Counted from the stretch's first letter, positions 10,708 to 19,351 are shown. The stretch is DNA of 33,217 nucleotides from Stagonosporopsis chrysanthemi (GCA_022560025.1 JAFISE010000263.1:1-33217), one strand, 5' to 3'. Translations and numbers: made by a program. The notes: generated from the sequence alone by a model not told the origin.

Positions 10708-12678
10708 TCAGCCCAGTTTGAAGCTGAGTGTCTGCGGTTCTAGAGCGTCGAAGTGCTGCTTGCGCATCATGCCCAGGGCCTTTCTGTACGCAACGCCGTC
10801 TTCCCATTGGATCCAAAGCACGTTGTAGAAACTTAAAGACAAAGTGTCAGACACTTTCGCAGCTTCCTTCATATTCTGACCGCATTGGTTCCGATACCAT
10901 GTCATCATCCGGTTTGGGTGCTCGACGTATGCCTCTGAAATAGCAACGAGCTGGCATGCACCGCCTGCCACGACGTCTGACACGCTCCAGGCAGGCCCGC
11001 TGAGCATCAGAGCCGCGCCTCCGTGATGATTGTATACGTTTACCTGTAGTATCTGACTGTTAGGGGACCCGTTGAAGATGGTGTAGATGGTCGTTGTGAC
11101 TACAGGGGCCGTGCAGAGTAGTACAGGAGATGTCAACACAGCAAGGTCCGAATCCGATGCGGCTGAAGCTGGCAGGGGATATCCGTATGGAGACTCACCC
11201 CCACAGATGTCGTCTTTGGTATAGAAGTGGCCTTCAGGATGGTGATGTAAAGTCCAGCTTGACGGCAGCGGACGCTTGACATCCTCACGGAAGGCTTGGT
11301 ACTTGTAGAAATCATTGAAGCCGACTGTGCCCAAGCGTGCTGCACCATCAGATGCCATACATTTGTATGTTGCTACCGTCCTCAGCGGCGCAATGGCCAG
11401 CCAGTCACTGGAATCGCCAGTGTCAACGTACAAGCCTGCAAAATGTGGGTGCCATCTGTTTTGACATTGTATACTGCCTTTCCACCCGGTCCACGACCAG
11501 CTTGGCTGTCCTCTTCTCCGGGACACTCGAGCGTCAGGTCGCCAAAGCATGGCAATGTCGAAGTAAAACACAGGAAGCCCATGCAGCATCCCACCCGGAA
11601 ACCTGGAACTCATGATCTTTGTCGCCCCAGCGAATGCCCGCACAGTGTCGTCCTCAAAGCTCAGCAAGCGTCTGGAATAGTCCTGGACTAGTAGTCCCCA
11701 TCTCCCCAGACACGGCACGCTGAGAAGCAAAGACATCAGCCCCATGGGCGCCCCCGAATGCGGCCGCTCATCAGGAAACAAAGTGTCGGCGTGTGCTACA
11801 GGCGGATCCTCAAGGCGTTCATGCCGCACATCCTTCCCGCAAAGCCAGGACACGGCTACATCGAAGACCAGCAACCGGCGCGCGAAGAGCGACTCCTGGA
11901 ACGTCCAGCCGCGCCGCGCCCAGCGCGAGTTGGTCGGGTATCCTGCATCGCCCTGGTCCAATTCGCCAAAGTCCTTCACGCAGCGCGGCTGCGAGGGCCC
12001 GCCAATGCCGCGGAGGCCGTGGTTGGCGTTGTCGCCCGCGGCGGCCGCGATGGTGAACTCTGCACTGGCGTAGATGTGCGCCATGGCCTGGAGAACGCGG
12101 TTCATTCCCTCGCTCCCCGCGTCTTGGATCACGCAGAGGCAGTCGACCCACAGGTATCTCTCTCCCAGGCTCTTAACCAAGTGCATAGCATCGCGGATAG
12201 TGGCTGGCAACCAGTGGGCACTGCCTTTCTGCACACCGCCGTGCAGGATTCCTTCTGTTCGGAGGAAGTTTATGTTTTTGCTCGTGGTCTTCAGCATGGG
12301 AACGTTGCCCCAAACATACGAGAGAGCAACGAATGGAGTGGTACTGGGCAGCGTGACCAGACATCCGCGATGCACGTCTACAAAGTTGAGTTGCCTCGCA
12401 TGTTGTGACAACGCCTCAGAATACCGGTTGTTGCAGCAGCTGCCGTGAAAGTCGCGGCATTCACGACGCCAAGATTGGATCAAGTTCAAGTCGACGTCGA
12501 TACTAAACGGGCGGTGACGGCGTCCTCCGTTGCGTGACTGGCGGAGCAGTCGATGCAGGACCCGGGGTGGCCCTTGGATCAGCTCTGGCGCATCTGGCAG
12601 CAGCTCCGGGTCAGCATGAGACTGCCATGCGGGGTCGAGGTCCATTCGGGCCGCTGTAGCTTGTGTGCGTTGATGCAA
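10708..12678 (-). CDS. HET-domain (heterokaryon incompatibility) protein
   Basis: Single-exon gene of 656 residues. The HET domain (PF06985) covers about residues 116-270 and shows all its blocks in order: FVALSYVWG, then LPATIRDAMHLVKSLGERYLWVDCLCVIQD, then MAHIYASAEFTIAAAAGDNANHGLRG, and RRGWTFQES further on. HET proteins trigger or regulate programmed cell death on non-self recognition during hyphal fusion; many are paralogues of unknown partner. A second conserved stretch typical of large HET proteins, FRRRGQPSWSW-like (here RRRGQPSWSWTGWKG), follows near residue 390. The C-terminal third is beta-rich and unrecognised; no NACHT, WD or ankyrin repeats are present. The start at 12678 is the first ATG; the Met at residue 12 is an alternative. 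No frameshift or stop is seen, so the gene looks intact. Confidence 0.9.
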   Translation of the reverse strand: MHQRTQATAARMDLDPAWQSHADPELLPDAPELIQGPPRVLHRLLRQSRNGGRRHRPFSIDVDLNLIQSWRRECRDFHGSCCNNRYSEALSQHARQLNFVDVHRGCLVTLPSTTPFVALSYVWGNVPMLKTTSKNINFLRTEGILHGGVQKGSAHWLPATIRDAMHLVKSLGERYLWVDCLCVIQDAGSEGMNRVLQAMAHIYASAEFTIAAAAGDNANHGLRGIGGPSQPRCVKDFGELDQGDAGYPTNSRWARRGWTFQESLFARRLLVFDVAVSWLCGKDVRHERLEDPPVAHADTLFPDERPHSGAPMGLMSLLLSVPCLGRWGLLVQDYSRRLLSFEDDTVRAFAGATKIMSSRFPGGMLHGLPVFYFDIAMLWRPDARVSRRRGQPSWSWTGWKGSIQCQNRWHPHFAGLYVDTGDSSDWLAIAPLRTVATYKCMASDGAARLGTVGFNDFYKYQAFREDVKRPLPSSWTLHHHPEGHFYTKDDICGGESPYGYPLPASAASDSDLAVLTSPVLLCTAPVVTTTIYTIFNGSPNSQILQVNVYNHHGGAALMLSGPAWSVSDVVAGGACQLVAISEAYVEHPNRMMTWYRNQCGQNMKEAAKVSDTLSLSFYNVLWIQWEDGVAYRKALGMMRKQHFDALEPQTLSFKLG

Positions 12679-13160
12679 ATAGTGCTTTTGCTACATTGTT
12701 GGCCTTTGACTGTCAAGAGTCACCGGGCTAGGAGGTGTGTAGAGTGTACGCGTGACTGGCAGCCATGTGGTGTACGCTGCAGCCGGGGTAAGCGAACGAG
12801 AGCTTGAATCCTTGCAACACAAGTCGAACAACGAGCGTCTTCATATGTTGCATCATCATTGGCCGAGTCCAGGCCTCTGCGAACAAAGTACAAGATAGGA
12901 GAATACAAAGGATTGCTCCACTTCGCAGATCAAGCGTCAAACGAACGTTAAAACTACAGCATCCCAAATTAATACACCTAAGACCAAAGAATCAGCGGAG
13001 CCATCATAGCACCGTCCAAGACATTGTGCACCTGACCCAATGTAAACGTATCGAGTCCGTTACCGTGGTGTGCGGGGCCTCTGCCAAAAATTCTTTCACA
13101 CCTCAACCCACACACCCATCCCCTTTCCACCACACCATCTCTGCACTCCTGACCAAAGGC
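12679..13160. other. HET gene promoter region
   Basis: 482 bp between the HET start and the tRNA terminator. A perfect 11-nt palindrome (TTGACTGTCAA) lies near 12706-12716. A pyrimidine-rich run lies near 13090-13145. The plus-strand open frame at 12804-13271 runs through the tRNA gene and is not credible as a gene. Confidence 0.35.
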
Positions 13161-13165
13161 AAAAA
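13161..13165 (-). terminator. Pol III terminator of tRNA-Glu
   Basis: A run of five T on the minus strand, starting three bases after the last tRNA base at 13168. This is the standard Pol III stop. Confidence 0.8.
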
Positions 13166-13167
13166 GA

Positions 13168-13303
13168 TTCCGTCACGGGGAATCGAACCCCGGCCACATC
13201 GGCGCTTGCTAATGAGAGCGATGTATCCTAGCCACTGGTGGTTTGTTAGTTGGTGTTGTTGGTTGATATGAGGGATGGATGTGCTTACCTAGACCATAAC
13301 GGA
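13168..13303 (-). tRNA. tRNA-Glu(CTC) with two introns, one in the D-loop
   Basis: Exons are 13303-13289 (15 nt), 13234-13213 (22 nt) and 13202-13168 (35 nt), joining to 72 nt, the usual length of eukaryotic tRNA-Glu. The acceptor stem TCCGTTA pairs with TGACGGA (one G-U pair), with A73 as discriminator. The anticodon stem CATCG pairs with CGATG around loop CTCTCAC, anticodon CTC at 13216-13214. The T-arm is CCGGG-GTTCGATT-CCCCG-like, and the B box GGTTCGATTCC is perfect (13189-13179). A canonical 10-nt intron (13212-13203) lies after position 37. A second, 54-nt insertion (13288-13235) lies between positions 15 and 16. A T5 terminator follows and a TATA-like element lies 34-39 nt upstream, so the gene looks transcribable. 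The alternative is an insertion-disrupted pseudogene, but both halves are otherwise undamaged. Confidence 0.88.
13235..13288 (-). other. mRNA-type (spliceosomal-like) intron inside the tRNA-Glu D-loop
   Basis: 54 nt. It begins GTAAGC, contains a branch-site consensus AACTAACA with its branch A about a dozen bases from the 3' end, and ends CCACCAG. Length and all three signals match the protein-gene introns of this window. Its removal joins TCTAG to TGGCTAGG, the exact sequence expected of a tRNA-Glu D-loop. Nothing suggests a group I, group II or bulge-helix-bulge intron, although folding was not computed. Confidence 0.75.
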
Positions 13304-13333
13304 TGCTGATTTATAGGAGATGAACAGATCAGA

Positions 13334-13344
13334 ATGTATATATT
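13334..13344 (-). promoter_or_regulatory. TATA-like element upstream of tRNA-Glu
   Basis: AATATATACAT on the minus strand, 31-41 nt before the tRNA 5' end at 13303. This is the usual position for TFIIIB contact on fungal tRNA genes. Confidence 0.45.
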
Positions 13345-13499
13345 GCCATACGTAGAGGCGCAAAAGCCTGAGAGGGGCAGTTCTAGAGAGTGCTTTGATG
13401 GTCCGAACTCGTAGTGGGGGAAGAGGGGTTTGTTGGTGGGGCTAGTGATCCTGCTCCCCTCGGGGACCATCACCAACGTGATAGGCGACAAAGTCTTGT

Positions 13500-13804
13500 C
13501 TTATGAGCAAGGTCGTGTTTTTCTTGCTGAATAGGTATATCCTTTGCGAATATGAAAATGTGTATACATAACTGCAGGCAACAGTCATCTGCCTAATTAC
13601 AGAAGTTATATTGCTGTAAAGGAGCTCGTCTCTTGTGACCAATTAGTTTTACATGCTACCTCAACCTCCTCTTATCTGTGCGCTATAATCACCGCAGCAT
13701 ACAATTAGTTTCTAATACTAGCAGACTAACGTATACAGAGTAGTCAGCACTACAATATTTGCAATAACAGGCTAGGCAAATTGTTATATGTGTTGTAGCC
13801 ATCT
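13500..13804. other. TpA-rich patch, probable decayed repeat
   Basis: Unlike the GC-balanced surroundings, this stretch is rich in TA, TAG, CTA and TAT steps. Such composition is typical of repeats altered by repeat-induced point mutation in ascomycetes. It lies directly upstream of the tRNA, a preferred landing zone for some LTR retrotransposons. No element ends or protein remnant can be read, so the origin is an inference. Confidence 0.35.
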
Positions 13805-13862
13805 TAGGGATTCATTGTTTCCAGAAACGATCGCTCAAGAGAAACGAGTGTTTGTATTGCAA
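13805..13862 (+). repeat. Hairpin-bearing direct repeat, copy 1
   Basis: Aligns by eye with 16323-16383 in the same orientation. Shared blocks include TAGGG-TTC, AACGAT, GCTCA, GAAACGA and GTATTG. It contains an imperfect inverted repeat, ATTGTTT (13814-13820) and AAACGAT (13825-13831), with a 4-nt loop. It lies downstream of the coiled-coil/EF-hand gene. Confidence 0.55.
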
Positions 13863-14231
13863 CCAGCCCAGTCCGCAGACTTGAGTCCCGACAGGTTGAT
13901 CAGAGAGCAGCGTAAATATCATAGATATCGCACAGAGCATTAGTCGCATCTCAGTCGTTGCGTCTGTTGGTGTCTTGATCGAATAAATGGTTGTCTGTCT
14001 TGACGACAGGGTCAACTTGGTTAAAAGTGTATTCACATTCATCACTCCAGTTGTTGCCGAAACCATGCGCATGGCCAAGTATATTGGTCGCTATCTTGCT
14101 TAAATGACAGCGACTGATGGAGAAGATCCAACCGTATTGCCAGTGCATCGCCACGGCGACGTATGTACTTCTCGAAAGCACTCGTGGGCGTTTCATTGGA
14201 CGATGTCTTGCCAATCTCCAAGCAACTCAAC

Positions 14232-15944
14232 TCAAGACTTTGACCCGATAAGGGATGTGAATCTGTACTTCTGGTAGTCGATGTTGAGGTCCAGTTCGTT
14301 GAAGTCTTTATCGATCGAGAACCCGTTGGCCTGGACGTTGGCTTCGACAATGACCGGCAGTTCTTTCAGTATCTCTGCGCGTCTAGGTTCGTCAAGCTCT
14401 TGAGATGATTCGATGAGTTGGCTGTAGCCACAGATTGCGTCGTGGCGAGACAAGACCGGGCCACCGTTGTTGCTGAAGGTGCCGGCGTCGTGGTACGTGA
14501 GGATGTGGTGTATGGCATCGACACAGTAGCCAAGCTTGTACCTGCGTCCAAGATCTATGGCCAGGGGCACGGCGAAGCGTCCGTAGTGCTTGCGTAGATC
14601 AGTAAGACTCTTCTGCGCGGCCCCCGTGATCTCTCGCACACTCGGCATTTTGTCAGAGAATGGCTTCAATTCTGAAACCAGGTCTTGCAGAAACGCCACA
14701 GTGCTGGCCAACATAATGACCTCTCTTTGGTGATAATCCAGGAGGGCGTAGATTGTATACTGAGCATTGTGTTGGACGAGTTTAACGACATCGGCATATG
14801 ACGGTGGCCCCGGAATCATCTCAGCCACCCAGTCACTCAGTGCGCCTCCGATAAGAATGGTCGTATCGAGGGCATCGACATTGCCATTGCCATGCTCATC
14901 GGTGAAGTCGAGGTACTGAGCGATCGCGTCTCGCGAGATCGGTTGACGCGCGCTACCCAAGGCGTCCTCGACGACTTTCATAACGTCGTCAGTGTCTGCT
15001 GAACTGTGAGCACCGAGTTGCCCCACGTTCTTCATCTGAGCGTTCACGACGTTTACTGCTTCCACCCCGAAGTGGTCAGCATCGTGTCCAAGCCTCTTGG
15101 TAGCCCACTGTCGAACTGTACGGCCGAGTCTCATGTCTTCTTCGAGCCTGCCGAAATTACCGGTGCCGTCCTCGTCGATGTAGTCGAAGTGCAGTGCAAT
15201 GTCCTCGAGCGAACTACCTTCGTTCTGCGATTGGATGGCCCTAGACAGTGCCTCTACAATGTCGTCTTTTTTTGGTGCTACCTGATAGGCAAGTTTTCTC
15301 ACACTGGCCATCTGCTTTACGAGATTGGCGCATGCTTCGACTGGGCTTGATCCGCTGTTCTCAGGTATGGCGTTCATGATGGATTCAATAGCGGTAAGCT
15401 GTGTCGCCCGATCGAAGGCCCTGTTGATTTTCTTCTGGAAGTCGTCGTCCTTGGTGTTGGATTCAGGCAGCGTCTCGTTGGCTTTACTGGCAATTTGTTT
15501 AACCATGCCGACGACACGGGCGACCTCACTATCTGCTGGAATCTCGTCGAGGCCGACTTGTTCGTTGCTGTTGCTGCTGAGAAGCACTTCTCTGATATCG
15601 CGGTAGCCTAAGGCCTCGATTTGGATGGCTTTCAGCCATGTCTGCTTTGGGTCGCGGACCGTCGCCACGCGCTGCTGGTGATCTTTGATAACAACGATGC
15701 CGTTGAGGATGTTGTTCAGTATCTTGTTAAGGTTCTGCGCCTTCTCGATATACTTCTGAGAATCCGCGTGTAGCTTGTTCTTTGCTTCCTTGGTCTTCTC
15801 CAGCTCATCAGCCAAAGCTTTCACCCGCTCGCGCTCCGTCGTCAGCTCCTGCTGCAGCCTCTCGATTCGCCCTTCTGGGGCGATATCTGCCTCCTCAACG
15901 CCGAAGTCGACTCATTTGGCCCCATCGATGGCCATCTCTTCCAT
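14232..15944 (-). pseudogene. Coiled-coil protein with EF-hand-like loops, early in-frame stop
   Basis: Family not recognised. A TATA box (16127-16121) points to a leader and to the ATG at 15944 (MEEMAIDGAK). Codon 11 is TGA (15914-15912), after which the same frame runs 559 codons to 14232. It starts with a coiled coil (GRIERLQQELTTERERVKAL, then ADELEKTKEAKNKL). There is no GT between the ATG and the TGA, and I found no convincing upstream exon, so the stop is not easily spliced out. The first later in-frame ATG is at 15506. Two EF-hand-like 12-residue loops are visible: DEDGTGNFGRLE at 15176-15141 is a full match at positions 1, 3, 5, 6, 8 and 12; DEHGNGNVDALD at 14900-14865 is weaker. After the stop at 14232, another frame stays open to 14042 and reads plausibly (AFEKYIRRRGDALAIRLDLL), which may mark a frameshift. 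It could be a recent pseudogene, a sequence error, or a gene with an unseen first exon. Confidence 0.55.
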
Positions 15945-16120
15945 ATGCGACGGAGGTGTGGACGGCTCGAGTAGGGATTGTCAGTGAACTACGTCGGCTG
16001 GGGTGCGGTGGTGTACGAGTGTCGGGTACGAGGGCGGATGATTGATGTGGTGAGATAGGCTATTGCAAGAATGGGTAGTGGGTTGCGCAGTGGAGTTGAC
16101 GAGAGTCGAGGTGACTGGGC

Positions 16121-16127
16121 TTTTATA
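16121..16127 (-). promoter_or_regulatory. TATA box of the coiled-coil/EF-hand gene
   Basis: TATAAAA on the minus strand, about 177 nt upstream of the ATG at 15944, in GC-balanced sequence. Confidence 0.5.
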
Positions 16128-16322
16128 TGCACTAGCGGCGCGAGCAGGTGAGAGAGCAAACGCAACGACGGTGAAAGAAGGGCTGGCAACAGTCCTCGCG
16201 TTTGATAATGCGCGGAATAGTACATCGCATGTACGGAGGAGCTGGCTTACTCTTTGCATGAATCATAAGAGTCGATTTTAGCTGTCTTTTGCAACAATTG
16301 TGTGCAGGAACTGTAACTAGCA

Positions 16323-16383
16323 TAGGGTTCCATCGTTCCCGACAACGATGGCTCAGAAGAAACGAACTCCTCCGTATTGGCAA
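16323..16383 (+). repeat. Hairpin-bearing direct repeat, copy 2
   Basis: Second copy of the element at 13805-13862, upstream of the coiled-coil/EF-hand promoter. Here the inverted repeat is perfect: CCATCGTT (16330-16337) and AACGATGG (16344-16351) around a 6-nt loop. The rest of the gap up to 16654 holds nothing I can identify. Confidence 0.55.
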
Positions 16384-16654
16384 AGAACGATGAATCCCGT
16401 TACTGAAAGTGATCATGTGAAACTGAGATACGGGTGTGGACGGCTTTTGTGTTGTCTATATAGCGACTGAGGATGCTGCCTTGACCGACGCCAAGGTGCT
16501 AGAAATGAACCTTTCTCTGTTAACGCTCCCTGCTATGCTAATTACATATCTCACCTACTATTTCATGCATATTGCTATCCCGTGCATCCAACTTTTTGCA
16601 ATCTGCCATACACACCAACCAACGCAAGACTTCCACGCACTATCACCCGTCCCC

Positions 16655-19117
16655 TCATAAATCCCTCCTCTTCCTCGGCGGCGGGCTTCTCGATCTCGAA
16701 CTGCTGTAGCTTCTTCGCCTGCGCGGGGGACTCGAGCTCCTACTCTCACTTGCGCGTGCCTTGCCCTTACCGTTCGCCTTCTTCGGTGGCGGGGACCGCG
16801 ATCTGCTGGAGCTGTAGCTGCGCTTTCGCTGCATGGGACTTCTGCTTCTGCTCCTGCTCACGCTAGCTGTGGGGCTGCGAGCTCTCTTCTTCGGCGGGGG
16901 GCTCCTGGATACCGAGTCTGACGGGCTGCGGCCGCGGCGTTTGGGTGGTGGGGAGCGGGAGCGTGAGGGCGATCGGCTGGAGGAATAGTTGCGCTTTTTG
17001 CGGGGAGCAGGCGACCGCGACCGCGACCGTGAGTCGGAGTACGAGCGCGCGCGACCTTTGCCGGCAGTGACACGCTTGCGGTCGGGTGTGGGACTGCGAG
17101 TGTACGATCTCCCTCTTGACGACGATCGAGAATCTCTTCGTCTCCGGGCCGGTGTACGACTCTTACTCCTAGACCTGCTCCTGCTGCGCGAACGCGAGTC
17201 ACTGCGCGATGAATATGATGAGTAGCTCGATACACTCCGCGAATCTTCGCTATCGCTCTCCGGCTCAGGAAGTGGTTTCGGCTTCGGCGCCGCGTTCTTG
17301 AGCCATTCGCGCATGCCCTCTGTAAGCACACCCATTGAAATGGCGGTGAAGAAGTTGATAGAGAAGCGAGTCTTTGCCTGGTCGTCTGCATCTGTGGGGA
17401 AGACTCCAGTAAGGCTATCCTGCAGCATGGGATCCTTGAAGCGCGCGACAACGTCTTTCTGACCAAGGGCGGACAGCAGCTCCTCGAACAGGATCTTGAT
17501 GAAGATACGAGACGAGGATGTTGTGTCCTCTTCATTAAGCTTGACGACCTGGAAAACGTGCCACCCGATTGCGTCTGTGGCGAGGAGATGTGCAAAGAAC
17601 TGGGCGATGATTCGCAGGCGGTTCGTTTCGAAGCGGTGGATGGTCTCGTAGTAGTGCGCAAAGCCCTCTTCGAACAAGTCGGTCCACATGCGGTTGATCT
17701 TACAGAAGCGCTCACCAACCATGCCATAGAACTTCTCGTATGTACGCTCTTGGCTGGCGCATTCGACGATCATGGTTGTGAGCTCATTCTCGAGACCGTG
17801 GGGTAAATTGATGCGCATCAGCTTGTGACAGCACTCTTCGAAGCCACCACTGGATTTGATGGTTAGGTAGATAGTTCGGCGCAGGCTGACGAGGTCCGCA
17901 TTGGTCTGATCCTTGACGTCTTCCGCTTTCTGCTCCTCATCTTCCTCATCTGAATCCGATGCATCTGTGTATTCGGCGTCGCTTCCCTCCTCTTCGCCCA
18001 GGATCTCTGCCTTGATCTTCTGGTACTCTGCCTCGTGTGCTTCGTACTCTGGGTCAAACTTGAAGATATTGAGGCCGTCCTCAACCTTGACGTCATCCTC
18101 CAATGTGTGCCTGTGCGTGATCTGATCCTCCTCTTCCACAAGATCCAAGTCCTCTCTGATTGTGGGATGCTCCTTGTATTTCGTCCGCCTGACCTCAAAC
18201 AGCACCTCAATCATGTACTGCGTACGCTTGTCAATATCCGCTTCGTGCAAGATATTCCTAAGCTGTTCGAAAATCGCATTTGCGATCGCCATGTTCATCT
18301 CTTCCAAGAACGCGCCGACCTCCTTCATAATCCCCACCGCAATTTCCACTGAGTCATCCGACGGCTTGTTGAGCAGCAGGAGCAGAATCTCCGCAACCAG
18401 CACCTCGTGCACGACCTGCGTGTTGGCAAGATGACTGAGAAACATGGTGCTCGCCAAACACACAGCCTTGTCGTTCCTCCTGAAGCCTTTCCTGAACTGC
18501 ACAATCAACCGCCTGACCAGCAGATCGCCCACCTGCGGCAACTTCGTGTTAACAATGGCCACCATGGCGCCGTAGATTGGGGTGAACGGCAGACTAGCAG
18601 CCTGAGCCTTCATAATGGCCCTGCAAAACAGCCCACGCCCGCGAACTAAGTTCTCGCTGAACAGCTCGGGGACAATCATCTTGATGTTGGCCGTGTTGGT
18701 CTTGTTGATCAGACCCTGGATCGACTTCTTCAGGGCTTCCCAGGCCATGCGCTGGAACTCGGGCGTCGCCTTGTCGGTGATGTTCTTCTGCATCTCGCGC
18801 AGACGCGCAGGCGGGATGTATGCGCCTCCGGCGCGCGTCTTGGAGTCGTCAATGGGCAGTTTGCGCGAGGCGCCGAAGGCGTTCTTGAAGAGGTTGAGGC
18901 GCGCATCATCGTCTGGGATCTCGCTGTCTTTGCTGCCATTCTGGTCGCGGTGGCGGTCGCCGCCTCGCTCGCGGCGCGGAGGGGCATTGTCGTCGTCGTG
19001 GCGCCGTGAGCGCTTTGAAGGGCCGGCTTCAGAGGGCGAGCGGTCGCGCTTGCGGGGGACTTCGTGCTCGACGTCCGGCTCGGGCGAGGGGATGCGGACG
19101 GCGGAGGCGACTTGCAT
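16655..19117 (-). CDS. CWC22: Pre-mRNA-splicing factor CWC22
   Basis: Single-exon gene, 820 residues. CWC22 joins the spliceosome at activation, is needed for the first catalytic step and, outside yeast, recruits eIF4A3 to start exon-junction-complex assembly. Domains: an Arg/Asp-rich disordered N-terminus (1-70); the segment RAGGAYIPPARLREMQ (95-110) that is diagnostic of CWC22; a MIF4G helical repeat (about 125-310); an acidic linker (375-405); an MA3 domain (about 412-528, including TIKSSGGFEECCHKL and LMRINLP); and an RS/SP-rich tail from about 630 to the end. Yeast Cwc22 lacks such a tail, while animal and filamentous fungal forms often have one. The start at 19117 gives the expected N-terminus. 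The gene diverges from DPM2 across 234 bp. Confidence 0.96.
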   Translation of the reverse strand: MQVASAVRIPSPEPDVEHEVPRKRDRSPSEAGPSKRSRRHDDDNAPPRRERGGDRHRDQNGSKDSEIPDDDARLNLFKNAFGASRKLPIDDSKTRAGGAYIPPARLREMQKNITDKATPEFQRMAWEALKKSIQGLINKTNTANIKMIVPELFSENLVRGRGLFCRAIMKAQAASLPFTPIYGAMVAIVNTKLPQVGDLLVRRLIVQFRKGFRRNDKAVCLASTMFLSHLANTQVVHEVLVAEILLLLLNKPSDDSVEIAVGIMKEVGAFLEEMNMAIANAIFEQLRNILHEADIDKRTQYMIEVLFEVRRTKYKEHPTIREDLDLVEEEDQITHRHTLEDDVKVEDGLNIFKFDPEYEAHEAEYQKIKAEILGEEEGSDAEYTDASDSDEEDEEQKAEDVKDQTNADLVSLRRTIYLTIKSSGGFEECCHKLMRINLPHGLENELTTMIVECASQERTYEKFYGMVGERFCKINRMWTDLFEEGFAHYYETIHRFETNRLRIIAQFFAHLLATDAIGWHVFQVVKLNEEDTTSSSRIFIKILFEELLSALGQKDVVARFKDPMLQDSLTGVFPTDADDQAKTRFSINFFTAISMGVLTEGMREWLKNAAPKPKPLPEPESDSEDSRSVSSYSSYSSRSDSRSRSRSRSRSKSRTPARRRRDSRSSSRGRSYTRSPTPDRKRVTAGKGRARSYSDSRSRSRSPAPRKKRNYSSSRSPSRSRSPPPKRRGRSPSDSVSRSPPPKKRARSPTASVSRSRSRSPMQRKRSYSSSRSRSPPPKKANGKGKARASESRSSSPPRRRRSYSSSRSRSPPPRKRRDL

Positions 19118-19351
19118 GGTGACGGCCCTCTGCTGCGACGAACTGGTGGGAGCTGCACAACGCGGCGTTGTGATGTCAGTCGTCGAGGGCCGTCGCGAGA
19201 AACTTTAGCTCCAAAAGGCAGCCGCGGGCCCGGGTCTTGGCATTCCCCCCTGCGGTGCGGCGCGCCCCCAGCGAAACTGGGACTCTCACCACGTCGACAT
19301 TGAAGACTGAACAGACCCTCGTCTCCACGCTCTTTACATTTTCACTTCAAG
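19118..19351. promoter_or_regulatory. Divergent promoter between CWC22 and DPM2
   Basis: 234 bp separate the two start codons, so both promoters and leaders must share this segment. No TATA box is obvious, as is common for housekeeping pairs. Confidence 0.6.

Noticed and set aside
12804..13271. A 155-codon plus-strand frame upstream of the HET gene
   Set aside because: It runs antisense through the tRNA-Glu gene and its Pol III terminator and has no recognisable content.
13235..13288. The D-loop insert as a transposon footprint or tRNA decay
   Set aside because: Not excluded, but no target-site duplication is seen, the donor, branch site and acceptor are all present, and the rest of the tRNA has no damaged stem.
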